Assembly: GCA_009692395.1 (NCBI GenBank)
Contig: SHZG01000030.1
Span: 1-15,029 of the forward strand
From: Methylococcales bacterium
GTDB lineage: Bacteria > Pseudomonadota > Gammaproteobacteria > Methylococcales > Methylomonadaceae
DNA: 15,029 bases
Reading direction: 5' to 3'
How positions within the stretch are numbered: the first letter of the stretch is position 1; each line of letters opens with the position of its first letter. The translations under genes were made by a program, and so were the position numbers. This document shows, in pieces, positions 6,584 through 13,174 of this stretch. The notes under the pieces were generated by a model that was given only the letters and a program-made list of their open reading frames with translations, did not search any database and was not told where the DNA came from.

Positions 6584-8386
6584 ATGAATCAAGAACAACA
6601 GTCTCAACTTAAACAATTAATAGCCAAAGGCAAAATGCAGGGTTACCTGACGTATGCCGAGGTGAACGATCACTTGCCGAGTGATATTGTTGATCCTGAA
6701 CAAATTGAAGACATCATTGGTATGATCAATGAAATGGGGATTCAGGTTCACGAAGTTGCTCCCGATGAAGACTCACTCATTACTGATTCTGCAACCGTAG
6801 CGACCGATGACGAAGATGCAGAAGAAGTTGCTGCTTTAGCGTCTGTTGACAGCGAATTTGGCAGAACTACTGACCCAGTCCGTATGTACATGAGGGAAAT
6901 GGGATCGGTCGAGTTACTTACCCGCGCTGATGAATTGAAAATTGCCAAACGTATCGAAGAAGGGCAACAGCAATTAGTGAAGGCTATTGCTAGATCATGC
7001 GTCGTCGTTGAAGATTTTTTAAGCTCATTTGATTCTATTTCGGGTGAAGAAGGTAGCATTCGACTCACCGACCTAATATCAGGTTTTGTTGATTTAAGTG
7101 AACCAGAAAATTTAGTGGTCGTTCAACCAGCTGACATTGCCGAAGAGGCGGAAGCTGAAGAAGAGTTAAAAGGACTGAACCACGAAGAAGTTAAAGAAAA
7201 AGTTGAAGCACTCAGAAAACAACTAAAAATCGCTTCTGCTGCTATCAAAAAGCATGGTTATGTGAGCGATAAAACAGAACAAGCCTTTGAGGTATTGGCT
7301 GATTTATTTAGAGAGTTTAAATGGCTTCCACAGTATTTAAAGAAATTAACAGGCATTATTCCTAACGGTGTTGCTACCGTGCGTGAACAGGAAAAGCTGA
7401 TATTAGACATTTTTGTTAAGGATGCAAAAATGCCCCGCAAGGATTTTATTGCCTCTTTTACTGAGCAAGGGTTTAGTCCCGCATGGCTAGATTCGCAATT
7501 AAACGGCGGACACAGTTATTCAGAAGACTTAAGGTTACGCGAAAAAGAACTGAGAAAAGCGCAAAAAGTATTGACTGATATAGAAGCGCAGTACGGATTA
7601 ACCATCAATGGTTTAAAAGATATTAACCGTCGTATGTCCATCGGTGAAGCGAAAGCTCGTCGTGCTAAAAAAGAAATGATTGAAGCCAATTTAAGGCTGG
7701 TTATTTCGATTGCGAAAAAATACACTAACCGTGGTTTACAATTCTTGGATCTAATTCAAGAAGGCAATATTGGTTTGATGAAAGCCGTTGATAAATTTGA
7801 ATACCGTCGTGGTTATAAATTTTCAACCTATGCGACATGGTGGATACGCCAAGCAATTACCCGTTCGATTGCTGACCAAGCAAGAACGATTCGTATCCCT
7901 GTCCACATGATTGAAACGATTAATAAATTGAATCGTATTTCACGGCAGATTTTGCAAGAAATGGGGCGCGAAGCCACGCCAGAAGAACTATCTGAGCGTA
8001 TGGAAATGCCCGAAGATAAAGTGCGCAAAGTATTGAAAATTGCTAAAGAGCCAATTTCAATGGAAACGCCAATAGGTGATGATGAAGATTCGCATTTGGG
8101 AGATTTCATAGAAGATGCTAAAGTATTATCCCCAGTAGAGGCAGCGACTATTGCAGGTTTACGCGAATCAACACAAAATGTGTTAGCTGGTTTAACGGCA
8201 CGCGAAGCCAAAGTATTAAGAATGCGTTTTGGTATTAATATGAATACCGACCACACGTTAGAAGAAGTGGGCAAACAATTTGATGTCACCCGCGAGCGCA
8301 TTCGTCAAATTGAAGCGAAAGCATTAAGAAAATTAAGACACCCATCTAGATCAGAGCAGCTAAGATGCTTTTTGGATGGTGAATAA
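6584..8386 (+). CDS. rpoD: RNA polymerase primary sigma factor RpoD (sigma-70)
   Basis: This sigma factor directs core RNA polymerase to housekeeping promoters. The 600-residue product has every region of a primary sigma. Region 1.1 is at the N-terminus (MQGYLTYAEVNDHLP). Region 1.2 follows near residue 97 (TTDPVRMYMREMG). The acidic non-conserved region lies in between. Regions 2.1-2.4 begin at about residue 367 (NLRLVISIAKKYTNRGLQFL through STYATWWIRQAI). Region 4.2, at about residues 555-587, contains VTRERIRQIEAKALRKLRHP. It is last of the protein genes in the operon, and a tRNA gene follows only 7 bases after its stop. Confidence 0.98.
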   Translation: MNQEQQSQLKQLIAKGKMQGYLTYAEVNDHLPSDIVDPEQIEDIIGMINEMGIQVHEVAPDEDSLITDSATVATDDEDAEEVAALASVDSEFGRTTDPVRMYMREMGSVELLTRADELKIAKRIEEGQQQLVKAIARSCVVVEDFLSSFDSISGEEGSIRLTDLISGFVDLSEPENLVVVQPADIAEEAEAEEELKGLNHEEVKEKVEALRKQLKIASAAIKKHGYVSDKTEQAFEVLADLFREFKWLPQYLKKLTGIIPNGVATVREQEKLILDIFVKDAKMPRKDFIASFTEQGFSPAWLDSQLNGGHSYSEDLRLREKELRKAQKVLTDIEAQYGLTINGLKDINRRMSIGEAKARRAKKEMIEANLRLVISIAKKYTNRGLQFLDLIQEGNIGLMKAVDKFEYRRGYKFSTYATWWIRQAITRSIADQARTIRIPVHMIETINKLNRISRQILQEMGREATPEELSERMEMPEDKVRKVLKIAKEPISMETPIGDDEDSHLGDFIEDAKVLSPVEAATIAGLRESTQNVLAGLTAREAKVLRMRFGINMNTDHTLEEVGKQFDVTRERIRQIEAKALRKLRHPSRSEQLRCFLDGE

Positions 8387-8393
8387 AGTTTAA

Positions 8394-8470
8394 GGGCCCT
8401 TAGCTCAGTTGGTTAGAGCGTCCGACTCATAATCGGCAGGTCGTAGGTTCAAGTCCTACAGGGCCCACCA
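8394..8470 (+). tRNA. ileX: tRNA with CAU anticodon, probably tRNA-Ile2
   Basis: The 77-base gene folds as a full cloverleaf. The acceptor GGGCCCT pairs with AGGGCCC and CCA is encoded. The D stem is GCTC/GAGC, the anticodon loop CTCATAA, and the T arm GTAGG-TTCAAGT-CCTAC. The closing pair of the anticodon stem (27-43) is a U-C mismatch. A CAU anticodon fits initiator Met, elongator Met or Ile2. The initiator is ruled out by the paired first acceptor position. The T-loop TTCAAGT and GGCCCCT-like acceptor resemble E. coli ileX, which also lies close to rpoD. If so, TilS must convert C34 to lysidine for it to read AUA. Confidence 0.93.
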
Positions 8471-8480
8471 CTAAATACAC

Positions 8481-8504
8481 AAGGCTGCTTTATGCAGCCT
8501 TTTG
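8481..8504 (+). terminator. intrinsic terminator after the tRNA
   Basis: AAGGCTGC (8481-8488) pairs with GCAGCCTT (8494-8501) around the loop TTTAT and ends in a short T-run. It sits 10 bases past the tRNA and closes the rpsU-rpoD-tRNA transcription unit ahead of metK. Confidence 0.75.
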
Positions 8505-8540
8505 TCTATCTGAGATTTATTTTTATTGAGAGGTATGAAC

Positions 8541-9701
8541 GTGAGCGATAATTTTAGTTTTACATCTGAATCAGTATCAGAAGGACATCCCGATAAAGTC
8601 GCGGATCAAATTTCTGATGCGGTATTGGATGCCCTGTTAGCACAAGACCCAAAATCACGCGTAGCGTGTGAAACCTTAGTCAAAACAGGCATGGTTGTAT
8701 TGGCAGGTGAAATCACTACTAACGCGTGGGTTGATTTTGAAGCTTTAGTTAGAACAGTTGTTTGCGACATCGGTTACGATAACGGTGAAATTGGCTTTGA
8801 TGGCAACAGTTGCGCGGTACTTAACGCGATTGGTAAACAATCAGCTGACATCGCAATGGGTGTTGATGAAGGCGAAAACCACGAGCAAGGCGCGGGCGAT
8901 CAAGGCTTAATGTTTGGTTATGCCAGCAATGAAACCGATGTATTCATGCCAGCTCCGATTACTTACTCGCATTTATTGGTACAACGTCAAGCCGAAGTAC
9001 GCAAAAATAAAACGCTACCTTGGTTGCGTCCTGACGCGAAAAGTCAAATTACTTTCCGTTATGAAAATAACAAACCCGTTGCTATTGATGCGGTGGTGTT
9101 ATCTACGCAACATTCGCCAGAAATTAGTGCTAAAGCCATCCGTGAAGCGGTGATGGATGACATTATCCTGCACGTTCTGCCAAAAGCATGGCTACACAAA
9201 GACACTAAATACTTCATCAACCCAACGGGTAACTTCGTTATCGGTGGCCCCGTTGGTGATTGCGGTTTAACAGGTCGTAAAATTATCGTTGATACCTACG
9301 GCGGTATGGCAAGACACGGTGGCGGTGCGTTTTCAGGCAAAGACCCCTCAAAAGTAGACCGTTCAGCAGCATATATGGCACGTTATGTGGCAAAAAACAT
9401 CGTGGCAGCAGGTTTAGCGGAACGTTGTGAAATTCAAGTGTCTTACGCTATCGGTGTTGCCGAACCGACTTCCATCACTGTGGAAACTTTCGGTACTGGC
9501 AAACTAGCTGAAGACCGTTTAGAGGCTATCGTGCGTGACGTATTTGATTTGCGTCCAAAAGCCTTGATTGCACAACTGGATTTATTGAAACCCATTTACC
9601 TACCAACTGCCGCGTATGGGCATTTTGGACGTACTGAAGAGAGCTTTAGCTGGGAAAAAACGGACAAAGTTGACGAATTAAAAGCGGCAGCTGGTATTTA
9701 A
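8541..9701 (+). CDS. metK: S-adenosylmethionine synthetase MetK
   Basis: MetK makes S-adenosylmethionine from methionine and ATP. I place the start at GTG 8541, giving 386 residues beginning MSDNFSFTSESVSEGHPDK. GAGAGG (8528-8533) is 7 bases before it but only 1 base before the ATG at 8535 and would overlap the earlier TTG, so the ribosome site decides. Signature motifs are GHPDK (H16, D18, K19), GAGDQGLMFGYA, and the glycine-rich stretch GGMARHGGGAFSGKDPSKVD. Length is normal. It lies just after the tRNA terminator and is followed by ahcY, which removes the S-adenosylhomocysteine left by methyl transfer. No known SAM riboswitch is recognisable ahead of it. Confidence 0.97.
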   Translation: MSDNFSFTSESVSEGHPDKVADQISDAVLDALLAQDPKSRVACETLVKTGMVVLAGEITTNAWVDFEALVRTVVCDIGYDNGEIGFDGNSCAVLNAIGKQSADIAMGVDEGENHEQGAGDQGLMFGYASNETDVFMPAPITYSHLLVQRQAEVRKNKTLPWLRPDAKSQITFRYENNKPVAIDAVVLSTQHSPEISAKAIREAVMDDIILHVLPKAWLHKDTKYFINPTGNFVIGGPVGDCGLTGRKIIVDTYGGMARHGGGAFSGKDPSKVDRSAAYMARYVAKNIVAAGLAERCEIQVSYAIGVAEPTSITVETFGTGKLAEDRLEAIVRDVFDLRPKALIAQLDLLKPIYLPTAAYGHFGRTEESFSWEKTDKVDELKAAAGI

Positions 9702-9715
9702 TCATCTATCGTAGA

Positions 9716-9776
9716 TTGGGGTGAGCTGTGCGCCACGCGCTATGAGCTTGTCAAATGGTCGAACAGTAATCCCCAA
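9716..9776 (+). promoter_or_regulatory. putative structured RNA element upstream of ahcY
   Basis: An outer stem pairs TTGGGG (9716-9721) with CCCCAA (9771-9776). Inside it an imperfect hairpin stacks AGCT (9724-9727 with 9745-9748) on GCGC (9730-9733 with 9737-9740), loop CAC. A T-run at 9782-9786 comes a few bases after the outer stem. I compared it by memory with the SAH, SAM-I, SAM-II and SAM/SAH riboswitch consensuses and found no match. It may be an unclassified leader element, an attenuator of metK read-through, or chance. Confidence 0.35.
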
Positions 9777-9833
9777 ACGCTCTTTTTACCTTGGGCTTGA
9801 TAGCTTATACACTTACTGATGGGAGGAAAATTT

Positions 9834-9902
9834 ATGTCTATAACAAACACTAAAGTTCACGCTGGGGTTCACATAGCTCCTCAAACTTCCACATTTTCTT
9901 AA
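9834..9902 (+). CDS. 22-residue leader-type ORF upstream of ahcY
   Basis: ATG 9834 to TAA 9902 encodes MSITNTKVHAGVHIAPQTST followed by FS. GGGAGGA (9821-9827) is 6 bases before the ATG and is one of the strongest ribosome-binding sites in the window, far better than that of ahcY itself (AAGAGA). The stop is 12 bases before the ahcY ATG, so translating ribosomes would reach the ahcY start region. The peptide has a VHAGVHIA repeat and no membrane segment. It has no run of Met or Cys codons as a classical attenuator would, so any regulatory sense is unknown. I do not recognise the peptide. Confidence 0.5.
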   Translation: MSITNTKVHAGVHIAPQTSTFS

Positions 9903-9914
9903 AGAGACAAATTC

Positions 9915-11207
9915 ATGAGTTTTACAGATTACAAAGTCGCTGATATGGCATTAGCCGCTTGGGGACGTAAAGAAATCAACATCGCCGAAACTGAAATGCC
10001 TGGTTTGATGGCATTACGCGCAGAATTTGGCGCAGCACAACCGTTAAAAGACGCACGCATCGCGGGCTGTTTACACATGACCATTCAAACAGCAGTGCTG
10101 ATTGAAACCCTGACTGCACTCGGTGCAACCGTGCGTTGGTCATCATGCAACATCTTCTCTACCCAAGACCACGCAGCAGCAGCCATCGCAGCAGCAGGTA
10201 TTCCAGTATTCGCATGGAAAGGTGAAACTGAAGAAGAAGCTGAATGGTGTATCGAACAAACTATCATCGCGCCAGACGGTTGGAGACCCAACATGATTCT
10301 GGATGATGGTGGTGATTTAACCAACATGATGTCCGATCATTTCCCTGAATTAATGGCAGATGTTAAAGGCTTATCCGAAGAAACTACGACTGGCGTATTG
10401 CGTTTGTACGAACGTGTTGCGAAAGGCACATTGGTCGTTCCTGCGTTCAACGTCAACGATTCAGTCACTAAATCTAAATTCGACAACCTGTACGGCTGCC
10501 GCGAGTCTTTAGTTGACGGTATCAAACGCGCTACTGACGTGATGATTGCAGGTAAAATCGCCGTCGTTTGTGGTTATGGCGACGTGGGTAAAGGTTGTGC
10601 GCAATCATTACGCGGCTTAGGTGCAACGGTTTTAATTACTGAAATTGACCCGATTTGTGCATTACAAGCGGCAATGGAAGGTTATCGCGTAGTTACTATG
10701 GAAGAAGCGGCACCGATTGCCAACATCTTCGTGACTGCAACAGGCAACTACCACATCATTACGCACGCTCACTTATTGGCGATGCGTGACCAAGCGATTG
10801 TCTGTAACATTGGACATTTTGATTCTGAAATCGAAATCGCTGCGTTGCGTCAATACACTTGGGAAAACATCAAACCACAAGTTGACCACGTTATCTTCCC
10901 TGACGGCAAACGCATTATCGTGTTAGCAGAAGGGCGTTTAGTGAACTTAGGTTGTGCGACAGGTCATCCTAGTTTCGTCATGTCTAACTCATTCTGCAAC
11001 CAAGTATTAGCGCAGATGGAATTGTGGGCGAATGCGTCTAGCTATGAAAACAAAGTCTATATTTTGCCTAAAATTTTAGACGAAAAAGTAGCTCGTTCAC
11101 ATTTAGCACAAATTGGTGTGCAGTTAACGCAATTAACCGCAGAACAAGCGGCTTATATCAACGTCCCTGTTGAAGGTCCTTACAAGCCAGATCATTACCG
11201 TTATTAA
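9915..11207 (+). CDS. ahcY: adenosylhomocysteinase (S-adenosylhomocysteine hydrolase)
   Basis: The enzyme cleaves S-adenosylhomocysteine to adenosine and homocysteine, relieving product inhibition of methyltransferases. The 430 residues match the short bacterial form, without the 40-residue insert of the longer type. Family motifs run in order: AGCLHMTIQTAVLIETL near residue 50, the FNVNDSVTKSKFDN active-site loop near 180, the NAD-binding GYGDVGKG near 220, HFDSEIEI, and the C-terminal KPDHYRY that reaches the NAD site of the partner subunit. With metK upstream it completes most of the activated-methyl cycle. The 213-base gap from metK, with its own structure and small ORF, suggests separate control. 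Confidence 0.97.
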   Translation: MSFTDYKVADMALAAWGRKEINIAETEMPGLMALRAEFGAAQPLKDARIAGCLHMTIQTAVLIETLTALGATVRWSSCNIFSTQDHAAAAIAAAGIPVFAWKGETEEEAEWCIEQTIIAPDGWRPNMILDDGGDLTNMMSDHFPELMADVKGLSEETTTGVLRLYERVAKGTLVVPAFNVNDSVTKSKFDNLYGCRESLVDGIKRATDVMIAGKIAVVCGYGDVGKGCAQSLRGLGATVLITEIDPICALQAAMEGYRVVTMEEAAPIANIFVTATGNYHIITHAHLLAMRDQAIVCNIGHFDSEIEIAALRQYTWENIKPQVDHVIFPDGKRIIVLAEGRLVNLGCATGHPSFVMSNSFCNQVLAQMELWANASSYENKVYILPKILDEKVARSHLAQIGVQLTQLTAEQAAYINVPVEGPYKPDHYRY

Positions 11208-11226
11208 TGGATTGATGCGTTGTTTT

Positions 11227-11249
11227 CACGCCTGAGCTTTTCGGGCGTG
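11227..11249 (+). terminator. probable terminator after ahcY
   Basis: CACGCCTGA (11227-11235) pairs with TCGGGCGTG (11241-11249), 9 bp with one G-U pair and a 5-base loop. The downstream tract is T-rich but interrupted (AAATTTATTCATTTTTT), so efficiency is uncertain. It lies 20 bases after the ahcY stop. Confidence 0.6.
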
Positions 11250-11280
11250 GAAATTTATTCATTTTTTAGATATATGGTTG

Positions 11281-11664
11281 ATGATTAAAGTCACTGACTT
11301 AGAAACTCTCGCACTAGAGCGATTACTGGACGCAGATGCTTTGATAGAAGCTGAACGCTATGATGGTGCAATTTATATTGCTGGCTATGCGATAGAATTG
11401 GTACTTAAGGCACGAATTTGTAAAACGCTAAAATGGACAGATTTTCCTGAAAATCAAGATTATCGAAGTTTTAAAATTCACAATTTAGATGTGCTGTTAC
11501 ATTTATCGGGTATAGAGAATGAAATTAAGACCAATTATTTTGCTGATTGGTCATTGGCGAGTAAGTGGAATCCAGAAAATCGCTACAAAACAAATGCTCC
11601 TGTGTCAAAACACGCTGCTGAATTAACATTAAAATCTATAAAAAAGTTGTGGGTCATATTATGA
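11281..11664 (+). CDS. HEPN-domain protein
   Basis: The 127-residue, mainly helical product matches the HEPN fold: an N-terminal LALERLLDADALIEAERYDGAIYIAGYAIELVLKARIC segment, typical of stand-alone HEPN proteins, then YRSFKIHNLD. R62 and H67 form the R-x4-H motif that serves as the RNase active site in many HEPN toxins, although the motif here is not proof of activity. ATG 11281 is preferred to the TTG three bases earlier. The ribosome site is weak. The next gene starts inside the stop (ATGA at 11661-11664), so the pair is translationally coupled. Base composition is visibly more AT-rich than ahcY, suggesting acquisition. HEPN proteins usually pair with an MNT nucleotidyltransferase; this partner is not one. 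Confidence 0.75.
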   Translation: MIKVTDLETLALERLLDADALIEAERYDGAIYIAGYAIELVLKARICKTLKWTDFPENQDYRSFKIHNLDVLLHLSGIENEIKTNYFADWSLASKWNPENRYKTNAPVSKHAAELTLKSIKKLWVIL

Positions 11665-12038
11665 AAGCAACCGCTGAAAAAATGATAACTGTTGAACAAG
11701 AGTTCGCAATTGAACACGGTGATTTTACTTTATTTGCTCTTTTTCTCAGAGAAAACTCGCCTGAATTGTGGGATGTTATTGTTTCCGCGCCTTGGATTGA
11801 CGAAAATAAAGAAGATGGTATGAACAAGGTAGTTGCTAAAATAAATGCTAATTTGGAAAAAAGTGAGTTACTAACATTAACGCGCGTTGTTATAGTGGAA
11901 CATGACCATTTAGATTTACACGAATTAGATCGTTTTTATTTTACTCATTCTTCACAATTAATAGAAGTTAAAAATGAGAATTTATTGGGGCAAGAGATAA
12001 AACAAGCATTTTTTATTCCGCTGAAAAAGGCGGCTTAG
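11661..12038 (+). CDS. uncharacterised partner of the HEPN protein
   Basis: The 125-residue product starts at ATG 11661, overlapping the HEPN stop by four bases. I do not recognise a named domain. It is acidic and looks globular and soluble, with an N-terminal helical part, a central NSPELWDVIVSAPWIDENKEDG segment, a helix ending LEKSELLTLTRVVIVEHDHLDL, and a basic C-terminus (FFIPLKKAA). No signal peptide or membrane segment is visible. It lacks the GS-x-D motif expected of an MNT antitoxin. The tight coupling suggests it binds or controls the HEPN protein, perhaps as an antitoxin; that is inference from layout only. Confidence 0.7.
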   Translation: MKATAEKMITVEQEFAIEHGDFTLFALFLRENSPELWDVIVSAPWIDENKEDGMNKVVAKINANLEKSELLTLTRVVIVEHDHLDLHELDRFYFTHSSQLIEVKNENLLGQEIKQAFFIPLKKAA

Positions 12039-12073
12039 TAAATTTTCATAAAAACATAAATTTGGAGTGAAAA

Positions 12074-12426
12074 ATGACTTACGATGTAATGCTTACTTTC
12101 GACCTGAACAGTGCCGACGATTCTAAGCGTGAAGAGGTAGATAACGCTTTAAAGGAACTGAAATTTAAAAAAATTGGCAAGAGTTTGATGGTAATTTTGT
12201 TAAAAATGAATCGGTTAGTTCTGATGACCAAGAACATAAATTAACTAACAATACATATCTTTCTAAATTTTTAGATGCAGACTATGAATCTAAAAAAACT
12301 AGCTGAACATTTAAAAAATCACTAGAGGAAATATTTTCTAATTTAAACCTAAATGGAAAATGTGTTTTTTTGATAGACAACACAAAAGAAACAGATGAAA
12401 TAAATGGAAGTGCTTTTGAGTTTTAA
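12074..12426 (+). pseudogene. decayed gene of unknown function, broken in A-runs
   Basis: GGAG precedes ATG 12074 by 8 bases and the product starts MTYDVMLTFDLNSADDSKRE. The reading frame breaks at a run of seven A (12167-12173), where one more A would continue it as KKNWQEFDGNF. A TGA at 12304-12306 interrupts the second frame. Removing one A from the run at 12292-12298 and adding one to the run at 12313-12318 would instead read SKKLAEHLKKSLEEIF. The frame then stays open to the TAA at 12424-12426 (KCVFLIDNTKETDEINGSAFEF). The intact protein would be about 117 residues. I recognise no family. It follows the HEPN pair by 35 bases and may have been its third member. Confidence 0.65.
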
Positions 12427-12438
12427 ACGGTAAACTTA

Positions 12439-12476
12439 AATAAGGGTATCTTTAATGAAGATACCCTTATTTTTTT
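12439..12476. terminator. strong intrinsic terminator between convergent units
   Basis: AATAAGGGTATCTT (12439-12452) pairs perfectly with AAGATACCCTTATT (12458-12471), loop TAATG. A T-run continues to 12476. It ends the HEPN island transcript on the plus strand. The rnfH stop codon (12475-12477) lies in the T-run, and the minus strand reads a shorter T-rich tract after the stem, so it may serve both directions. Confidence 0.9.
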
Positions 12477-12747
12477 ATCGCCCCGCTCGTTGTCGTCTCG
12501 CCTCTTTAGGGTCATTATGTAACGCCCGATAAATCTCGACCCTATCACCTGCTTTTAACAGTTGATTTAGTTCACACAACTTGCCAAAAATACCCACAGC
12601 AGTCAGTTCCAAAGCGGGAAACCGTGTCAATAAACCAGAGTCATTAAGAGCCGTTTTCACCGTGGAATTTTCAGGCAAATTAAGCGCGACTATCACTTGC
12701 TCATCAGGCGTAGCGTAAGCAATTTCAATAGTAATCATCTCAGACAT
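12475..12747 (-). CDS. rnfH: RnfH/RatB-family ubiquitin-like protein
   Basis: The 90-residue product belongs to the UPF0125 (RnfH, also RatB) family with a beta-grasp fold. It begins MSEMITIEIAYATPDEQ and contains the typical VGIFGKLCELNQLLKAGDRVEIYRAL and a basic C-terminus with DPKEARRQRA. The function is unclear; the gene is nearly always linked to ratA, as here. ATG 12747 overlaps the end of ratA by 8 bases. A second ATG at 12738 is also possible. The frame is open upstream, but only as the overlap with ratA. Confidence 0.93.
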   Translation of the reverse strand: MSEMITIEIAYATPDEQVIVALNLPENSTVKTALNDSGLLTRFPALELTAVGIFGKLCELNQLLKAGDRVEIYRALHNDPKEARRQRAGR

Positions 12748-13174
12748 ACACTTGTTTCGCCCGCGTAATAAACGAACTGACCATCGTGTTACAGATTTGA
12801 TTAAACACCGCACCAAACGCCAAATTAGCCAACATCCCTGACATTTCAAACTCTAAATCCAACGATATTTTACTGGCATCTTCGCGTAGTGGCATAAAAT
12901 TCCACACCCCGTCTAAACGAGAAAACGGGCCATTGAGTAAGGATATAGTCATGCTCCCGCCTTGGTCTATGCAATTGCGTGTAGCAAAAGTTTTATGAAA
13001 ACCCGCTTTTGCAATTAATAATTCTGCTTCCACAAAATCTGCTTCGCGTTTCAGAATTCGACTACCGCCACACCACGGCAAAAATTGTGGATAGGCTTCA
13101 ATGTCATTCACCAAATCAAACATTTGTTGCGCTGAAAATTTAACTAACGCACTTTTATGAATTACCGTTGACAT
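12740..13174 (-). CDS. ratA: RatA, START/COQ10-like protein
   Basis: The 144-residue product matches the RatA family: MFDLVNDIEAYPQFLPWCGGSRIL near the N-terminus, then GPFSRLDGVWNF, and a C-terminal helix (MLANLAFGAVFNQICNTMVSSFITRAKQVY) that closes the lipid-binding cavity of START folds. Relatives include the mitochondrial ubiquinone-binding protein Coq10. In E. coli it has been described both as an inhibitor of 70S assembly and as a Coq10-like protein, so its role is disputed. Its ATG overlaps the stop of the upstream symporter by one base and rnfH begins within its end, giving a tightly coupled three-gene unit. Confidence 0.94.
   Translation of the reverse strand: MSTVIHKSALVKFSAQQMFDLVNDIEAYPQFLPWCGGSRILKREADFVEAELLIAKAGFHKTFATRNCIDQGGSMTISLLNGPFSRLDGVWNFMPLREDASKISLDLEFEMSGMLANLAFGAVFNQICNTMVSSFITRAKQVYV

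Noticed and set aside
6748..7068. Minus-strand open frames within rpoD
   Set aside because: They are antisense to conserved rpoD sequence, with compositions typical of reverse-strand shadows.
9702..9833. SAH or SAM riboswitch ahead of ahcY
   Set aside because: The conserved cores of the known classes, as I recall them, are not present; kept only as an unclassified structure.
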